The notes under the pieces are model-generated. The model worked only from the letters and a program-made list of their open reading frames with translations, did no database searches and was not told the origin of the DNA. 64,000 bases of DNA from Promicromonospora iranensis (GTDB lineage: Bacteria > Actinomycetota > Actinomycetes > Actinomycetales > Cellulomonadaceae): NCBI RefSeq assembly GCF_028994775.1, contig NZ_JAJQMN010000007.1:306931-370930 (forward strand), in the 5' to 3' direction. The translations under genes were made by a program, and so were the position numbers. This document shows positions 31,215 to 39,498 of the stretch, piece after piece (position 1 is the stretch's first letter; every line of letters begins with the position of its first letter).

Positions 31215-33749
31215 ATGCACAGATTTGATGGGGAAATGGCAGCTCTGGATGCCGGCATGGACGGGCCGTCCGGCGTGGCCGCCGCGGTGCGGGAGTGTCT
31301 CGCGCCGCTGAAGGTGGCGCAGGTCTCCGAGCCGGTGGTCGACTACGTGCTGAACGGCACGGGAGCGGACATCCTGGAGCGCCTCCGCGAGCTGCCACGC
31401 GGCGCGGGGATGGTCGCCGAGCCGGGCGGCTACCACCCGGCCGACCTGACGGCGGCCGTCACCGACCTGCACCCCGGATGGACCCGGCAGGAGGCCGAGG
31501 CGGCACGGCTCACGGTCTACCGGACCGCGTCGGCCGACGTGCTCGCCCGGTTCGGGCAGGTGCTGCACGCGGCCTCCTCCCGGGCCGTGGAGCACGGTGA
31601 GCCGTCCTGGCTGCTCATGCTCGCCCATGACGTGGGGCGGGCGAGCACCGCCACGGACGCGGCCGATGCGGCGGATGTGCGGCTGCGGTGGACCCCGGAC
31701 GTTGTCACGGAGGTGGCCAGGGCGGGTGACGCGCCCGGCCGGTCGGCCGTGCACGCCACGCTCTCGGCGCTGCTGTACGCGGACTCCCACCACTGGGCGC
31801 GCAGCCGCCACCAGATGCTGCGGAGCGACGCGGGCATCGCCTTCCTCGCCCGCCACACCGACGTGCTCGCGGAGGTCGTCACCGGGCTGGAGTTCTACGT
31901 CCGAGGCTTCGTGGCAGCCGAGTGCGCGCGCAGCCCGGAAGCGCACGCGACCCTGGCTGCCGAGCTGGCTGTCGACGCGGACGCCGGCGTCCGTGCGCAG
32001 GCGCTGGCCACGCTGTCCCAGCTCGACGGGCGCAGGCAGGTCGACGCGCTGCGGCGGCACCTGCGGACCGCCCCGCCGAACCGGCTGTCCGACGCCGTCG
32101 CCCACCTGGGCGACCTCGGCGGCGTCGTGGCGATCGAGGAGGCCCTGGCCGGCGGTGACGGCGACGTCACGGGCGACGGCGGGCCGCTGGACCCGGTGCG
32201 AGAGCGGTTGCTGCGCCGGGCCGTCTTCCGCGTGCGAGTGCTGCGTGCGGCCGAGGCGGTCGTCCCCCTGCCTCCCGTCCTGGCGCCCCAGGGCGCGGGC
32301 CTCGCGGAGGAGCTGAGCACCCTGCGCACCTTGCCGCCAGGGAGCGGGCAGGACGCGGACCGCGCCTGGCAGGTCGCCGGCGGTCGGTCGGCGCTGCTGC
32401 CCGACGTGCGCGCCCTGCGTGACGCGCGTCGCGCCGCCGGGTCGGCCGACGCGGACCGGTGGGTGGCCGAGCTCCTGGTCACCCGCACGAACGGCCGGGG
32501 CCGGAAGGTCGGCGCCACCCTGACGCCCGAGGACGCCGAGCGCTGGTGGCCGCTGTTCGCCGAACGCCTCGACCTCGCGGACGAGTACCTCGACGGCGGC
32601 GACGGGAAGCGGCACCGGGACGAGGCCGCCGTCGACACGACGACGATGATCCTGACGATCCTCGAACGGTTCCCCGCGGCCCCTGAGCCGCTGGTCCCGC
32701 GGTTGACCTCGTTCGCGCTGGGCGCGAACCGCCACCGCCTGCCGGCCCGCCGGGTGCTCGGTGACCACCCGGGTGCCCGGGCGGCGGCGAGGGCCGCGCT
32801 GTCCGACGGCGACGCGAGGACACGCTCGTCCGCCGCCGAGTGGCTGACGGAGCTGGGTGAGCCGGGAGTGGTCGGACCGGAGCCGGGATGGGAGTTCGGT
32901 GCCGGGGTGCTGCCCGCGCCGGTCCGGACCTTGCCCGCGTCGACGCTGTGGTGGCTGGACCGGTTCCGGGAGCAGGCGCTCGACCGGGGCGTCCCGAAGG
33001 ATGACGTCGACCGGTGGCTCGGGCTCGCGCGCCCGGCGCTGCGTACGGCGCCGGACGGCGGCGGGCCGGTCGTCGGCCGGCTCGGCGGCCCGCTGCTGCT
33101 CCCGCCGGACATGCCCACCCCTGCCACGGTGTTCGAGCCCGACCACCGCGCCGAGTACCAGCTGATCGTGACTCTCGATCTGGCGGCGATCCCGCCGGGT
33201 GCCACCGATCTGCCGCTGCCACCCGACGGACACGTGCTCCTGTTCTCGAACGTCGAGCTGGAGGACGAGCGCCTGTCGGGCACTGCCGTATACGTCCCGG
33301 CGGGAACGCCGGTCGAGGAGCGGGAGGTCTCGCTCGACTACGAGACCTACGGTTACGACTCTCCCGAGGAGCTGGACGAGGCGCTGCGGCATACCGACGA
33401 CCTCCGCCTGGTTCCCGGCGTGTCGCTGCCGTCGTGCCCGCTCGACGCCGAGACCCGTGCCGCGCATCCGCACGCGGAGACGCTGCAGGCCGTCTGGTCC
33501 GAGCAGTCCGACGAGGGCGGCGAGTGGCAGCTCGGAGGCTACGCCTACGACTTCGACGGCATGGGGGACCCTGCCCGTGAGTCGGCGGACCAGGAGCCCG
33601 GCGAGAACTGCTCCCGCCCGGAGGACTGGGTGGTGCTCGCGCAGTGGGTAGGGGTGCCGATGGGGATCCTGTACTGGACGATCAACCGCCGGGACCTCGA
33701 GGTGCGGCGCTTCGACCGTGTGGGCGTGCAGATGTTCGCCAATCCCTGA
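31215..33749 (+). CDS. large protein with C-terminal DUF1963 (YwqG-like) domain
   Basis: This 844-residue protein has an N-terminal about 550 residues of Ala/Arg/Leu-rich helices with HEAT-like character (LAAELAVDADAGVRAQALAT is one such repeat). The C-terminal about 250 residues form a DUF1963 domain (GRLGGPLLLPPDMPTPATVF, a YQLIVTLDLAAIPP strand and a GGYAYDFDGMGDP segment). DUF1963 proteins often occur as immunity-like or unknown proteins in polymorphic-toxin settings, but no toxin is near. Function unknown. Translation starts at ATG 31215; the ribosome binding site is weak. Confidence 0.75.
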   Translation: MHRFDGEMAALDAGMDGPSGVAAAVRECLAPLKVAQVSEPVVDYVLNGTGADILERLRELPRGAGMVAEPGGYHPADLTAAVTDLHPGWTRQEAEAARLTVYRTASADVLARFGQVLHAASSRAVEHGEPSWLLMLAHDVGRASTATDAADAADVRLRWTPDVVTEVARAGDAPGRSAVHATLSALLYADSHHWARSRHQMLRSDAGIAFLARHTDVLAEVVTGLEFYVRGFVAAECARSPEAHATLAAELAVDADAGVRAQALATLSQLDGRRQVDALRRHLRTAPPNRLSDAVAHLGDLGGVVAIEEALAGGDGDVTGDGGPLDPVRERLLRRAVFRVRVLRAAEAVVPLPPVLAPQGAGLAEELSTLRTLPPGSGQDADRAWQVAGGRSALLPDVRALRDARRAAGSADADRWVAELLVTRTNGRGRKVGATLTPEDAERWWPLFAERLDLADEYLDGGDGKRHRDEAAVDTTTMILTILERFPAAPEPLVPRLTSFALGANRHRLPARRVLGDHPGARAAARAALSDGDARTRSSAAEWLTELGEPGVVGPEPGWEFGAGVLPAPVRTLPASTLWWLDRFREQALDRGVPKDDVDRWLGLARPALRTAPDGGGPVVGRLGGPLLLPPDMPTPATVFEPDHRAEYQLIVTLDLAAIPPGATDLPLPPDGHVLLFSNVELEDERLSGTAVYVPAGTPVEEREVSLDYETYGYDSPEELDEALRHTDDLRLVPGVSLPSCPLDAETRAAHPHAETLQAVWSEQSDEGGEWQLGGYAYDFDGMGDPARESADQEPGENCSRPEDWVVLAQWVGVPMGILYWTINRRDLEVRRFDRVGVQMFANP

Positions 33750-33784
33750 ACGGCTCGGCGTCGGGCTCGACGGGGACCTGGGTA

Positions 33785-33807
33785 TAGAACGCATGTTCGA
33801 GTAGCAT
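33785..33807 (+). promoter_or_regulatory. LexA (SOS) box and -10 of dinB
   Basis: TAGAAC GCAT GTTCGA (33785-33800) matches the actinobacterial/Bacillus-type SOS box TCGAAC-N4-GTTCGA at all but one base. TAGCAT (33802-33807) directly follows as a -10, six bases before ATG 33814. LexA bound here would cover the promoter, so dinB should be DNA-damage inducible and possibly leaderless. Confidence 0.8.
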
Positions 33808-33813
33808 GGTGTG

Positions 33814-35070
33814 ATGTCCGGGCCCGGCACCACCGTCCTGCACGCCGACCTCGACGCGTTCTACGCGTCGGTCGAGCAGCTGCTGGATCCTGCCCTGCGC
33901 GGACGGCCGATCGCCGTCGGCGGCGGGCCACGTGGGGGAGTGGTCCTCGCGGCCTCCTACGAGGCCAAGGCGCACGGGGTGCAGGGTGGGATGCCCGGGT
34001 GGCGGGCGGCCCGGCTCTGTCCGGAGCTCGTGTTCGTCCGCGGTCACTTCCGCGAGTACCAGCGGCTGGGCGACGCCGTGATGGCCGTCCTGACGGACGT
34101 CACGCCGACGGTCGAGCGGATCTCGATCGACGAGGCGTTCCTGGACGTGTCCGGTGCGACGCACCTGTTCGGCCCGCCCGCGACGATCGGGGCACGGATC
34201 CGCGAGCGCGTCCGCGCGGAGGTGGGGCTCCCCATCTCGGTCGGCGCCGCACGGACCAAGCATCTCGCGAAGATCGCCTCCCAGGTGGCCAAGCCGGACG
34301 GCCTGGTCGTCGTCGCCCCAGGGGCCGAGCGGGCCTTCCTCGACCCGCTCCCCGTCGGGCTGATCTGGGGCGTGGGCCCGGTGAACCAGCAACGCCTCGC
34401 CGACCTCGGCATCCGGACGATCGGTGAGCTGGCACGGACCCCGTCGACCGCGGTCGAGCACATCCTCGGGCACGCCGTCGGTCACAAGCTCAGCGCGATG
34501 GCGCAGGACGAGGACCCGCGCCGGGTCGTCACCACCCACCGCGCACGCTCCGTGGGGGCGCAGTCGGCCCTGAGCCGGCGCCGCCCCGAGCCGGACGACG
34601 TCCGGGCGGTCCTGGCGCACCTGTCCGACCGGGTGTCGCGGCGCCTGCGCGCCAAGGGGCGCGCAGGACGCACCGTGACGGTCGCCGTGCGTCTCGCGGG
34701 CATGACCCGGGTGACGCGTTCCCTCACGCTGCCGGTGTCCGTCGCGGCCACGCTCACGCTCACCGAGATCGCCGAGCGGCTTGCCTGGTCCGCGATCGAG
34801 GACGCCGCCCCGTGCGAGATCACACTGCTCGGCATCTCCGTCTCGAACCTCTCGGACCAGCGGGCGATCCAGCTGGAGCTCGACCTCGAGCCGACCGACC
34901 CGTGGCGTCCCGGCTCCGCACAGGGGGCGGCGAGGAGCGCCGTCGACGCGTCGATGGACGCGATCCGGACGAGGTTCGGCGGCGACGCGGTCGGCTACCT
35001 CCCGGTCGTGCTCCGTGACGGCGGCGCGGTGCCCGACGAGTTCCGCGAGCTCGCCGAGCACGATCTGTGA
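33814..35070 (+). CDS. dinB: DNA polymerase IV (Y-family)
   Basis: The 418-residue translesion polymerase has the N-terminal metal-site motif HADLDAFYASVEQ, the second acidic site RISIDEAFLDVSG, a helix-hairpin-helix (GVGPVNQQRLADLGIRTIGE) and a little-finger domain. No canonical beta-clamp-binding peptide is obvious at the C-terminus. ATG 33814 is chosen over GTG 33811 because it is spaced like a leaderless start after TAGCAT. A near-consensus LexA box lies just upstream, so expression is expected in the SOS response. Confidence 0.95.
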   Translation: MSGPGTTVLHADLDAFYASVEQLLDPALRGRPIAVGGGPRGGVVLAASYEAKAHGVQGGMPGWRAARLCPELVFVRGHFREYQRLGDAVMAVLTDVTPTVERISIDEAFLDVSGATHLFGPPATIGARIRERVRAEVGLPISVGAARTKHLAKIASQVAKPDGLVVVAPGAERAFLDPLPVGLIWGVGPVNQQRLADLGIRTIGELARTPSTAVEHILGHAVGHKLSAMAQDEDPRRVVTTHRARSVGAQSALSRRRPEPDDVRAVLAHLSDRVSRRLRAKGRAGRTVTVAVRLAGMTRVTRSLTLPVSVAATLTLTEIAERLAWSAIEDAAPCEITLLGISVSNLSDQRAIQLELDLEPTDPWRPGSAQGAARSAVDASMDAIRTRFGGDAVGYLPVVLRDGGAVPDEFRELAEHDL

Positions 35071-35088
35071 CGGTCAGGCCGGTCCCGG

Positions 35089-36210
35089 TCACGAGGTGGC
35101 GGTTGCTCGTGTCGCCGTCGGGCCAGGACGTGGAGGCGGCGCCTGCTCCGGGCGGGACGCCACGACGGCCTCGGTGTTGCGCAGGAACACGATGATCCAG
35201 CTGAAGATGAGCACCGCCGCGACCAGCTCGACAGCCGTGAGGTTGTAGTACCCGGTGACGAAGAAGACCGCCAGGAGCACGATGACGCCGACGTACACGT
35301 AGCCGAGCAGGACGAAGATCCTCGGCGCCGACGGAAGCAGCCGGCGCAGGCTCACGACCAGCGCGACGTAGATGATCACCATCCCGGTGGCGGAGGTGTT
35401 GTGCACCCCCAGGAACTCGTCGGCAGGGAAGGCCCCCACACGGGCGAGGAGCACGCCGATGAGCACGAGCGCCAGTCGGACGAGGCGCTCGCTCCGCGCT
35501 TCCGAGCTGGTCGAGCGCGGGAGGGACGCGGTCGCATAGTGCGCGATCGTCGTGACCATGACGCCGGCGACGACGAGCGTCAGGTTGAACGCCATCGCGG
35601 ACAGGTCGTCGCTGATCCCGAGCGCGCTGAGGTTCTCCTTCCACCAGGACGGGTCGGAGGTGCTGAGCATGCTGGTCAGGGCGCCGACGGTGAGAAACAG
35701 TGCCAGGACGAGCGAGAGCAGCATCGGGGTGAGGTTCACGGCGGAGAGAAACGCCAGGTAGGCGGTCACGGCCAGGGCGACACCGGCGAGCAGTGCGGCG
35801 GACGTCGAGTACACGGTCGCGCCGACGAAGCTCTCGCTCACCACGGATGCGAGCCCGATCCATCCCAGCATCGCGATGGCCGCGTGCGCCAGCGTCAAGG
35901 CCGCGACGTCGAACCAGTGCGGCCGCGGCAGGCCCGCGCTCCCGGACGGGTCGCTCCGCAGCTGGGCACGTCGCAGCACGCAGCCGAGGAGGAACGCGAC
36001 GATCGCGGCGAGCGCTCCACCGATGGCGACGAAGTCACCGATCGAGCCGCGGCCCGAGATCGGCAGAGCGTGACCCCAGAACACGACGAGCCCCACGAGC
36101 GTGCCCAGCACGAAGGCGCCGGCGCCGGTGAGAAGCGCCGACGACTCACGCGACTCGGTGCTCGCGACGGGGTGACGAAGGATGCGGGCGATCGGTGACG
36201 GCCGGCTCAT
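35089..36210 (-). CDS. polytopic membrane protein of unknown function
   Basis: The 373-residue protein (ATG 36210, GGAGAA six bases upstream) has about ten hydrophobic helices in pairs, with short loops, and a proline-rich cytoplasmic C-terminus (RPEQAPPPRPGPTATRATAT). The layout recalls DUF998-like or hemolysin-III-like proteins, but no diagnostic motif is seen. The in-frame extension to 36255 is Arg-rich and unlikely to be translated. It converges on dinB with an 18-bp gap. Confidence 0.75.
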   Translation of the reverse strand: MSRPSPIARILRHPVASTESRESSALLTGAGAFVLGTLVGLVVFWGHALPISGRGSIGDFVAIGGALAAIVAFLLGCVLRRAQLRSDPSGSAGLPRPHWFDVAALTLAHAAIAMLGWIGLASVVSESFVGATVYSTSAALLAGVALAVTAYLAFLSAVNLTPMLLSLVLALFLTVGALTSMLSTSDPSWWKENLSALGISDDLSAMAFNLTLVVAGVMVTTIAHYATASLPRSTSSEARSERLVRLALVLIGVLLARVGAFPADEFLGVHNTSATGMVIIYVALVVSLRRLLPSAPRIFVLLGYVYVGVIVLLAVFFVTGYYNLTAVELVAAVLIFSWIIVFLRNTEAVVASRPEQAPPPRPGPTATRATATS

Positions 36211-36333
36211 CTCGGTTCTCCGGTTCTGCTCGCCGCTGCGGCGAACCCGGATCAACCCTCTCGGCAGCGCCCTTCACCCGCGTCACCCGAACCGGATGAT
36301 TCGGTGGGGAAAGGCTGGCGGCCAGCACAAACA

Positions 36334-36378
36334 AAGAAGGCCCCCGACCCTGCGTCTCCGCGGGTCAGGGGCCTTCTT
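36334..36378 (-). terminator. intrinsic terminator after tRNA-Leu
   Basis: The arms 36334-36350 and 36362-36378 pair over 17 bp with one mismatch and an 11-nt loop. On the minus strand the stem is followed by a T-rich run (TTCTTTGTTTGT). It lies 19 bp after the tRNA 3' end. The AAGAAGG/CCTTCTT ends make it usable in both directions. Confidence 0.88.
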
Positions 36379-36396
36379 CGTCGCTGTCTCAACGAG

Positions 36397-36481
36397 TGTC
36401 CGGAGGGGGACTTGAACCCCCACGCCCGATAAAGGGCACTAGCACCTCAAGCTAGCGCGTCTGCCATTCCGCCACCCGGAC
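36397..36481 (-). tRNA. tRNA-Leu (anticodon GAG)
   Basis: On the minus strand the 85-nt gene begins GTCCGGGTGGCGGAATGGCA, with the acceptor 5' strand GTCCGGG pairing with TCCGGAC. The anticodon arm CTAGC-TTGAGGT-GCTAG gives anticodon GAG, which reads CUC and CUU. A long variable arm (TGCCCTTTATCGGGC region) and the GGTTCAAGTCC T-arm show a class II tRNA. The discriminator is A; CCA is not encoded. A -10-like TATGTT (36526-36531) lies about 45 bp upstream and a strong terminator follows. Confidence 0.96.
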
Positions 36482-36607
36482 AGGTGGACCGTTCCCGGCG
36501 TTTCCGCCTTCTCGGTGCGTGGAAAAACATAGCACGCAGTTCGGGTCGGTTCCGAATCGAAAAGCGTGTGACCTGGGTCGCGTGGGTCGGGTCCGCCCGC
36601 GGGCCGG

Positions 36608-37411
36608 TCAGCGGAACGCGTCGGCGTTCGCTGCCGCCCACTGCTCGAACGTCGTGGCCGGTTCCCCGGTCACGTCCGCGACGGTGGTCGTCGCGACCTG
36701 CGGGCTGTCGACCATGGCCCCGAACCCCTCGAGGTACCACCTGGCGTACTCACCCATCGCGGGCTCCAGCACGGCGGCCGCCTCGTCCAGCGGCACGCGC
36801 GCGAACCTCACCTCCCGGCCGAGCACGACGCCGAGCCGGCGGGCCCGCTCGGCCCGCGTCATCGTCTCGGGGCCGGTCAGGGTGTGGACACGCCCCTCGT
36901 GACCGTCCCCGAGCAGCACCGCGGCGGCGACCCGTGCGATGTCGTCCATGGCCACCGGCGCGTTCGCCGCGTCCGGGTACGGCTCGCGGACCTCGCTCGC
37001 GGTCCGGACCTGGTCGGCCCAGACGGTCGTGTTCTCGACGAACTCCCCGGCGTACAGGTGCGTCCACGCGAGGCCCGACGCCTCGACCGCCTGCGCGACG
37101 GGCTGCCAGTCGGTGGTCTCGTCGCCCGACAGGTCGACGATGTGCCGCACTCCCGCCTCCCGGGCCAGCCGCACCACCTCCGTGACCGTCTCCAGGACCG
37201 GCGCCAGGTACATCCGGTCGACGCCGGCGAACGCCTCCGGCAGGGTGTCCGGCTCCCGCAGGTAGCCGACGGCGACCTCCACGCCGTCGGGCAGCCGCGC
37301 CCGCGCCGGGTTGGTGGTGAGCGCCCGGACGTCGTCCGCGCCGCGGGCCAGCAGATGGTCCACGACCATCCTGCCGATGTTCCCTGTGGCGCCGGTCACA
37401 AGAATCTTCAT
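36608..37411 (-). CDS. NmrA-like NAD(P)-binding reductase
   Basis: The 267-residue protein has the N-terminal dinucleotide motif ILVTGATGNIGRMVVDHLL. The atypical SDR pattern of NmrA/quinone oxidoreductase QorB-like proteins follows (YLAPVLETVTEVVRLAREAG, then HIVDLSGDETTDW and HLYAGEFVENTTVWADQV). ATG 37411 is used because upstream residues do not belong to the fold. Substrate unknown. It is divergent from the GNAT gene at 37463. Confidence 0.85.
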   Translation of the reverse strand: MKILVTGATGNIGRMVVDHLLARGADDVRALTTNPARARLPDGVEVAVGYLREPDTLPEAFAGVDRMYLAPVLETVTEVVRLAREAGVRHIVDLSGDETTDWQPVAQAVEASGLAWTHLYAGEFVENTTVWADQVRTASEVREPYPDAANAPVAMDDIARVAAAVLLGDGHEGRVHTLTGPETMTRAERARRLGVVLGREVRFARVPLDEAAAVLEPAMGEYARWYLEGFGAMVDSPQVATTTVADVTGEPATTFEQWAAANADAFR

Positions 37412-37462
37412 CCAGCCACCGTACGTGCGACCACCCAGGACCGGCTGGCAGACTCGCAAGAC

Positions 37463-38023
37463 GTGAGTACCCCGCACTGGCCCCTGACCACCGAACGGCT
37501 CGAGCTGCGCCCGGTCACCCCAGCGGACGCCGACGCGTTCCTCGCCTGGCGCTCACGGCCGGAGGTGGCGCGCTACATGTTCCAGCCGCCCTGGACACCC
37601 GAGCTCGCCGCGCGGAAGCTGATCGACTGGTCGGGCGCCCCGTTCTCGATACCGGGGGACGTGCTGGTCCTGGCGGTGGTCGACCGCGCGGGCCGGGCCG
37701 TCATCGGCGAGGTCCTCCTGAAGTGGGCGCCCGGCACCGGGCAGGCGGAGGTGGGGTACGGGTTCCGCCCCGAGGCAGCAGGTCTTGGCTACGCCACCGA
37801 GGCTGTGCGCGCGGCGCTCGGTCTCGCGTTCGACGCCTACGGATTCCACCGGGTCTTCGCACGGATCGACGAGGAGAACACGCCGTCGTCGCGGGTGTGC
37901 GAGCGCCTCGGCATGCGGCTGGAGGCGCGTCTGGTCGAGAGTGACATCCGGCCCGACGACGGCGCGTGGGCCACCGAGCTGAACTACGCCATCCTGGCGA
38001 GTGAGTACGTGTCCGGCCGGTAG
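37463..38023 (+). CDS. GNAT acetyltransferase, RimJ/RimL type
   Basis: The 186-residue protein shows the RimJ/RimL pattern: TERLELRPVTPADADAFLAW at the start, an acetyl-CoA loop in GYGFRPEAAGLGYATEAVRA and RIDEENTPSSRVCERLGMRL near the end. Such enzymes acetylate protein N-termini or small amines; the target is unknown. GTG 37463 is chosen by domain boundary; there is no Shine-Dalgarno sequence, so it may be leaderless. The stop codon TAG lies within the first unit of a 15-bp tandem repeat. Confidence 0.87.
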   Translation: MSTPHWPLTTERLELRPVTPADADAFLAWRSRPEVARYMFQPPWTPELAARKLIDWSGAPFSIPGDVLVLAVVDRAGRAVIGEVLLKWAPGTGQAEVGYGFRPEAAGLGYATEAVRAALGLAFDAYGFHRVFARIDEENTPSSRVCERLGMRLEARLVESDIRPDDGAWATELNYAILASEYVSGR

Positions 38024-38058
38024 GCCCACGTCAGGTAGGCCCACGTCAGGTAGTGCCA
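38019..38058. repeat. 15-bp tandem repeat overlapping the stop codon of the GNAT gene
   Basis: The unit ggtaggcccacgtca occurs twice and a partly diverged third copy follows. The gene's TAG stop (38021-38023) is inside the first unit and is duplicated with it. The rest of the gap to 38230 holds no gene that I can see. Confidence 0.85.
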
Positions 38059-38229
38059 TGTGGGGTGGGTGCTCGGGCAGATGTCGCATCGGGTCCCGTC
38101 GGGTCCCGCGGCCCGGCTCGTGGCCCGAGGATCCGCTCGGTGTCCCGCCGGTCGTGGTGGCAGTTGTCGTGGGATACGGGCTGCCGCTAACGTCCGCCTG
38201 GACAATCCGCCCAAAACAATAGTGGGAGC

Positions 38230-39498
38230 ATGGCGATGACGGCTGACGCGCCGACGGTAGCGCCGACGACAGCGGCGGAGTCGCCGACCACCCCGCAGCA
38301 GGATGCGGGAGAGCAGGACGCGCGGGAGACCGCGCAGCGACCAGCCGTCCAGGAGCTCCCGCCGCGGGCGGAGTTCGGGGCGCCGTGGATCCGGTCCACC
38401 GGCGACCTCGCATGGAAGCTGATCGGCATCGGCCTGGCCGTGGCCCTCGCGCTCTACGTCGTGAGCCTGGTGCAGCTCGTGTTCGTCGCGCTGTTCCTGG
38501 CCCTCGTCTTCACCACCGTGCTGCTCCCCCTCGGGGACCTGTACGACCGGGTGATGCCCCGCGGGCTGGCGATGGCGGCGTCCCTGCTGACCGCGGTGCT
38601 CGCCGTCGGCGGTCTCGTGACGTACGTGGTGTCGTCCGTGGTGAGCCGGTGGGAGGAGCTGGCCACCGAGTTCGGCACCGGCCTCACGGACCTCGCCGAG
38701 CTCCTCACCGGCAACCCGCTGCTGGCAGGCCTCGGCACGCCGAGCGAGTGGCTCGCCGACGGCGGCGCCTGGCTCCAGGCCAACGCGGGCGACTACGTCG
38801 GCACCGCCGCCGAGAGCGCCGGATCCATCGCGGAGGGCGCGACCGCCGTCGTGCTCGCGATCTTCTGCACGGTCTTCTTCCTGACCCAGGGCGGCCGGAT
38901 GTGGCAGTGGGTGCTGTCGCTGGTCCCGGCCGACCGGCACGACCGCTGGCAGGCGGCCGCGAGCGCGGGCTGGACGGCGTTCTCCGGGTTCACGCGCGGC
39001 ATGTTCTTCGTGGCTCTGGCCGACGGCGTGCTGGCCGGCGTCTTCCTGTCCGTCGTGGGCGTGCCGCTGGCGCTCCCGCTGTCCGTGGTGGTGTTCCTGG
39101 GGGCGTTCGTCCCGATGATCGGCCCGGTCGCCGCCATCGTCATCAGCGCGCTCGTCGCGCTGGCCGCCAAGGGACCGGTGCTGGCGCTGGTCGTGCTCAT
39201 CGGCATGATCGTGGTGGCCCAGATCGACGCGAACGTGCTCCAGCCGCTGATCACCGGCAAGCAGGTGTCGCTGCACCCGGTGGTGATGGCACTCGTCGTC
39301 GCGGGGGGCTCGGTGCTCGGTGGCCTGCTCGGTGCCGTCGTCGCGGTGCCGCTCACCGCGGTGACGTGGGCGGTGATCAGCACGCTGCGCAAGAAGGCCC
39401 TGACACTCGCTCCGACACTCGCTCCGACACTCGCTCCGACACTCGCTCCGACACAGGCCGCAGCGCAGGGCGCGGCGCCCGCGCATGAGGCAGACTGA
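38230..39498 (+). CDS. AI-2E-family transporter, first tandem copy
   Basis: The 422-residue membrane protein matches the AI-2E (YdiK/PerM/TqsA) family: about eight helices, a central soluble region between helices 3 and 4, SAGSIAEGATAVVLAIFCTV before the second membrane block, and the family segment LQPLITGKQVSLHPVVMAL near the C-terminus. The name is historical; members are permeases or exporters and AI-2 export is proven for few. The C-terminal tail is a DNA-repeat peptide (LAPTLAPTLAPTLAPT). It overlaps the second copy by 14 bp. Confidence 0.88.
   Translation: MAMTADAPTVAPTTAAESPTTPQQDAGEQDARETAQRPAVQELPPRAEFGAPWIRSTGDLAWKLIGIGLAVALALYVVSLVQLVFVALFLALVFTTVLLPLGDLYDRVMPRGLAMAASLLTAVLAVGGLVTYVVSSVVSRWEELATEFGTGLTDLAELLTGNPLLAGLGTPSEWLADGGAWLQANAGDYVGTAAESAGSIAEGATAVVLAIFCTVFFLTQGGRMWQWVLSLVPADRHDRWQAAASAGWTAFSGFTRGMFFVALADGVLAGVFLSVVGVPLALPLSVVVFLGAFVPMIGPVAAIVISALVALAAKGPVLALVVLIGMIVVAQIDANVLQPLITGKQVSLHPVVMALVVAGGSVLGGLLGAVVAVPLTAVTWAVISTLRKKALTLAPTLAPTLAPTLAPTQAAAQGAAPAHEAD
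39403..39454. repeat. perfect 12-bp tandem repeat near the 3' end of the first AI-2E gene
   Basis: Four identical units of acactcgctccg start at 39403, 39415, 39427 and 39439, followed by a partial unit. They encode the tetrapeptide LAPT four times, about 15 codons before the stop. Confidence 0.95.

Noticed and set aside
31215..33749. Polymorphic toxin-immunity locus around the DUF1963 protein
   Set aside because: No toxin-like, secretion or repeat-rich adhesin gene is nearby. The neighbours are recQ and dinB.
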